Positions 5,873 through 5,919 of a stretch of 5,919 nucleotides of DNA are shown piece after piece. The stretch is from NCBI GenBank assembly GCA_937949585.1, contig CALEDW010000186.1, positions 1 through 5,919 of the forward strand. The letters run 5' to 3'. Origin of the DNA: an uncultured Acidimicrobiia bacterium (GTDB lineage: Bacteria; Actinomycetota; Acidimicrobiia; IMCC26256; CALEDW01). The position numbers were made by a program, and so were the translations under genes. Within the stretch, counting starts at the first letter, position 1. Each line of letters opens with the position of its first letter. The notes beneath the pieces are model-generated. The model did not search any database. It was not told the origin of the DNA and worked only from the letters and a program-made list of their open reading frames with translations.

Positions 5873-5919
5873 CCGACCCTCCGAACCGGACCCGCTTCCC
5901 GCTGCTGCTCGGCGCCGTC
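5869..5919 (+). CDS. Probable start of a further gene, cut by the window end
   Basis: GTG 5869 overlaps the lipoprotein stop by GTGA, the same junction used elsewhere in this operon, and stays open to the end of the window. The 17 visible residues (MTDPPNRTRFPLLLGAV) have a polar, basic beginning followed by a hydrophobic run, as in a membrane anchor, signal peptide or first strand of a fold. There is no clear Shine-Dalgarno. The family cannot be identified from this much. Confidence 0.45.
   Translation, partial: MTDPPNRTRFPLLLGAV

Overview
This window is very GC-rich and tightly packed, with every gene on the + strand. GTG start codons are common and stop/start codons overlap at four junctions. 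Base composition and protein character suggest a high-GC Actinomycetota, possibly an Acidimicrobiia-type lineage, but no marker gene here fixes the taxonomy.

Layout: (i) 1-63, the last 20 codons of an unidentified upstream gene. (ii) 78-896, a crotonase-fold (enoyl-CoA hydratase/isomerase family) protein lacking both classical hydratase glutamates. (iii) 893-2281, a PLP-dependent lyase clearly related to sphingosine-1-phosphate lyase (SPL), soluble, with all core PLP residues but unusual residues at two normally conserved pocket positions. (iv) 2278-3207, an ABC ATPase of the NodI/DrrA type. (v) 3213-3992 and 3989-4774, two related six-helix ABC-2 (NodJ-like) permeases. (vi) 4796-5872, a secreted lipoprotein alpha/beta-hydrolase of the LpqC / PHB-depolymerase-like esterase family. 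(vii) From 5869, the probable start of another gene that runs off the window.

The 78-4774 block looks like one translationally coupled operon: junctions are ATGA at 893, GTGA at 2278 and 3989, and a 5-base gap at 3208-3212. The lipoprotein gene follows after 21 bases that contain a perfect 7-bp inverted repeat and an extended -10-like motif ending six bases before the GTG. It may therefore have its own leaderless promoter.

My reading is an acyl-CoA-type enzyme and an SPL-like C-C lyase made together with a lipid or hydrophobic-molecule exporter, with a surface esterase alongside. Each family assignment rests on visible motifs. The joint pathway and its substrate are inference. This is the best candidate for an undescribed system here: an SPL-like enzyme with a changed pocket, coupled to a NodIJ-like exporter in a group of bacteria not generally known for sphingolipids. 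No mobile elements, CRISPR arrays, rRNA or tRNA genes were seen, and no stretch over 300 bases lacks a gene.
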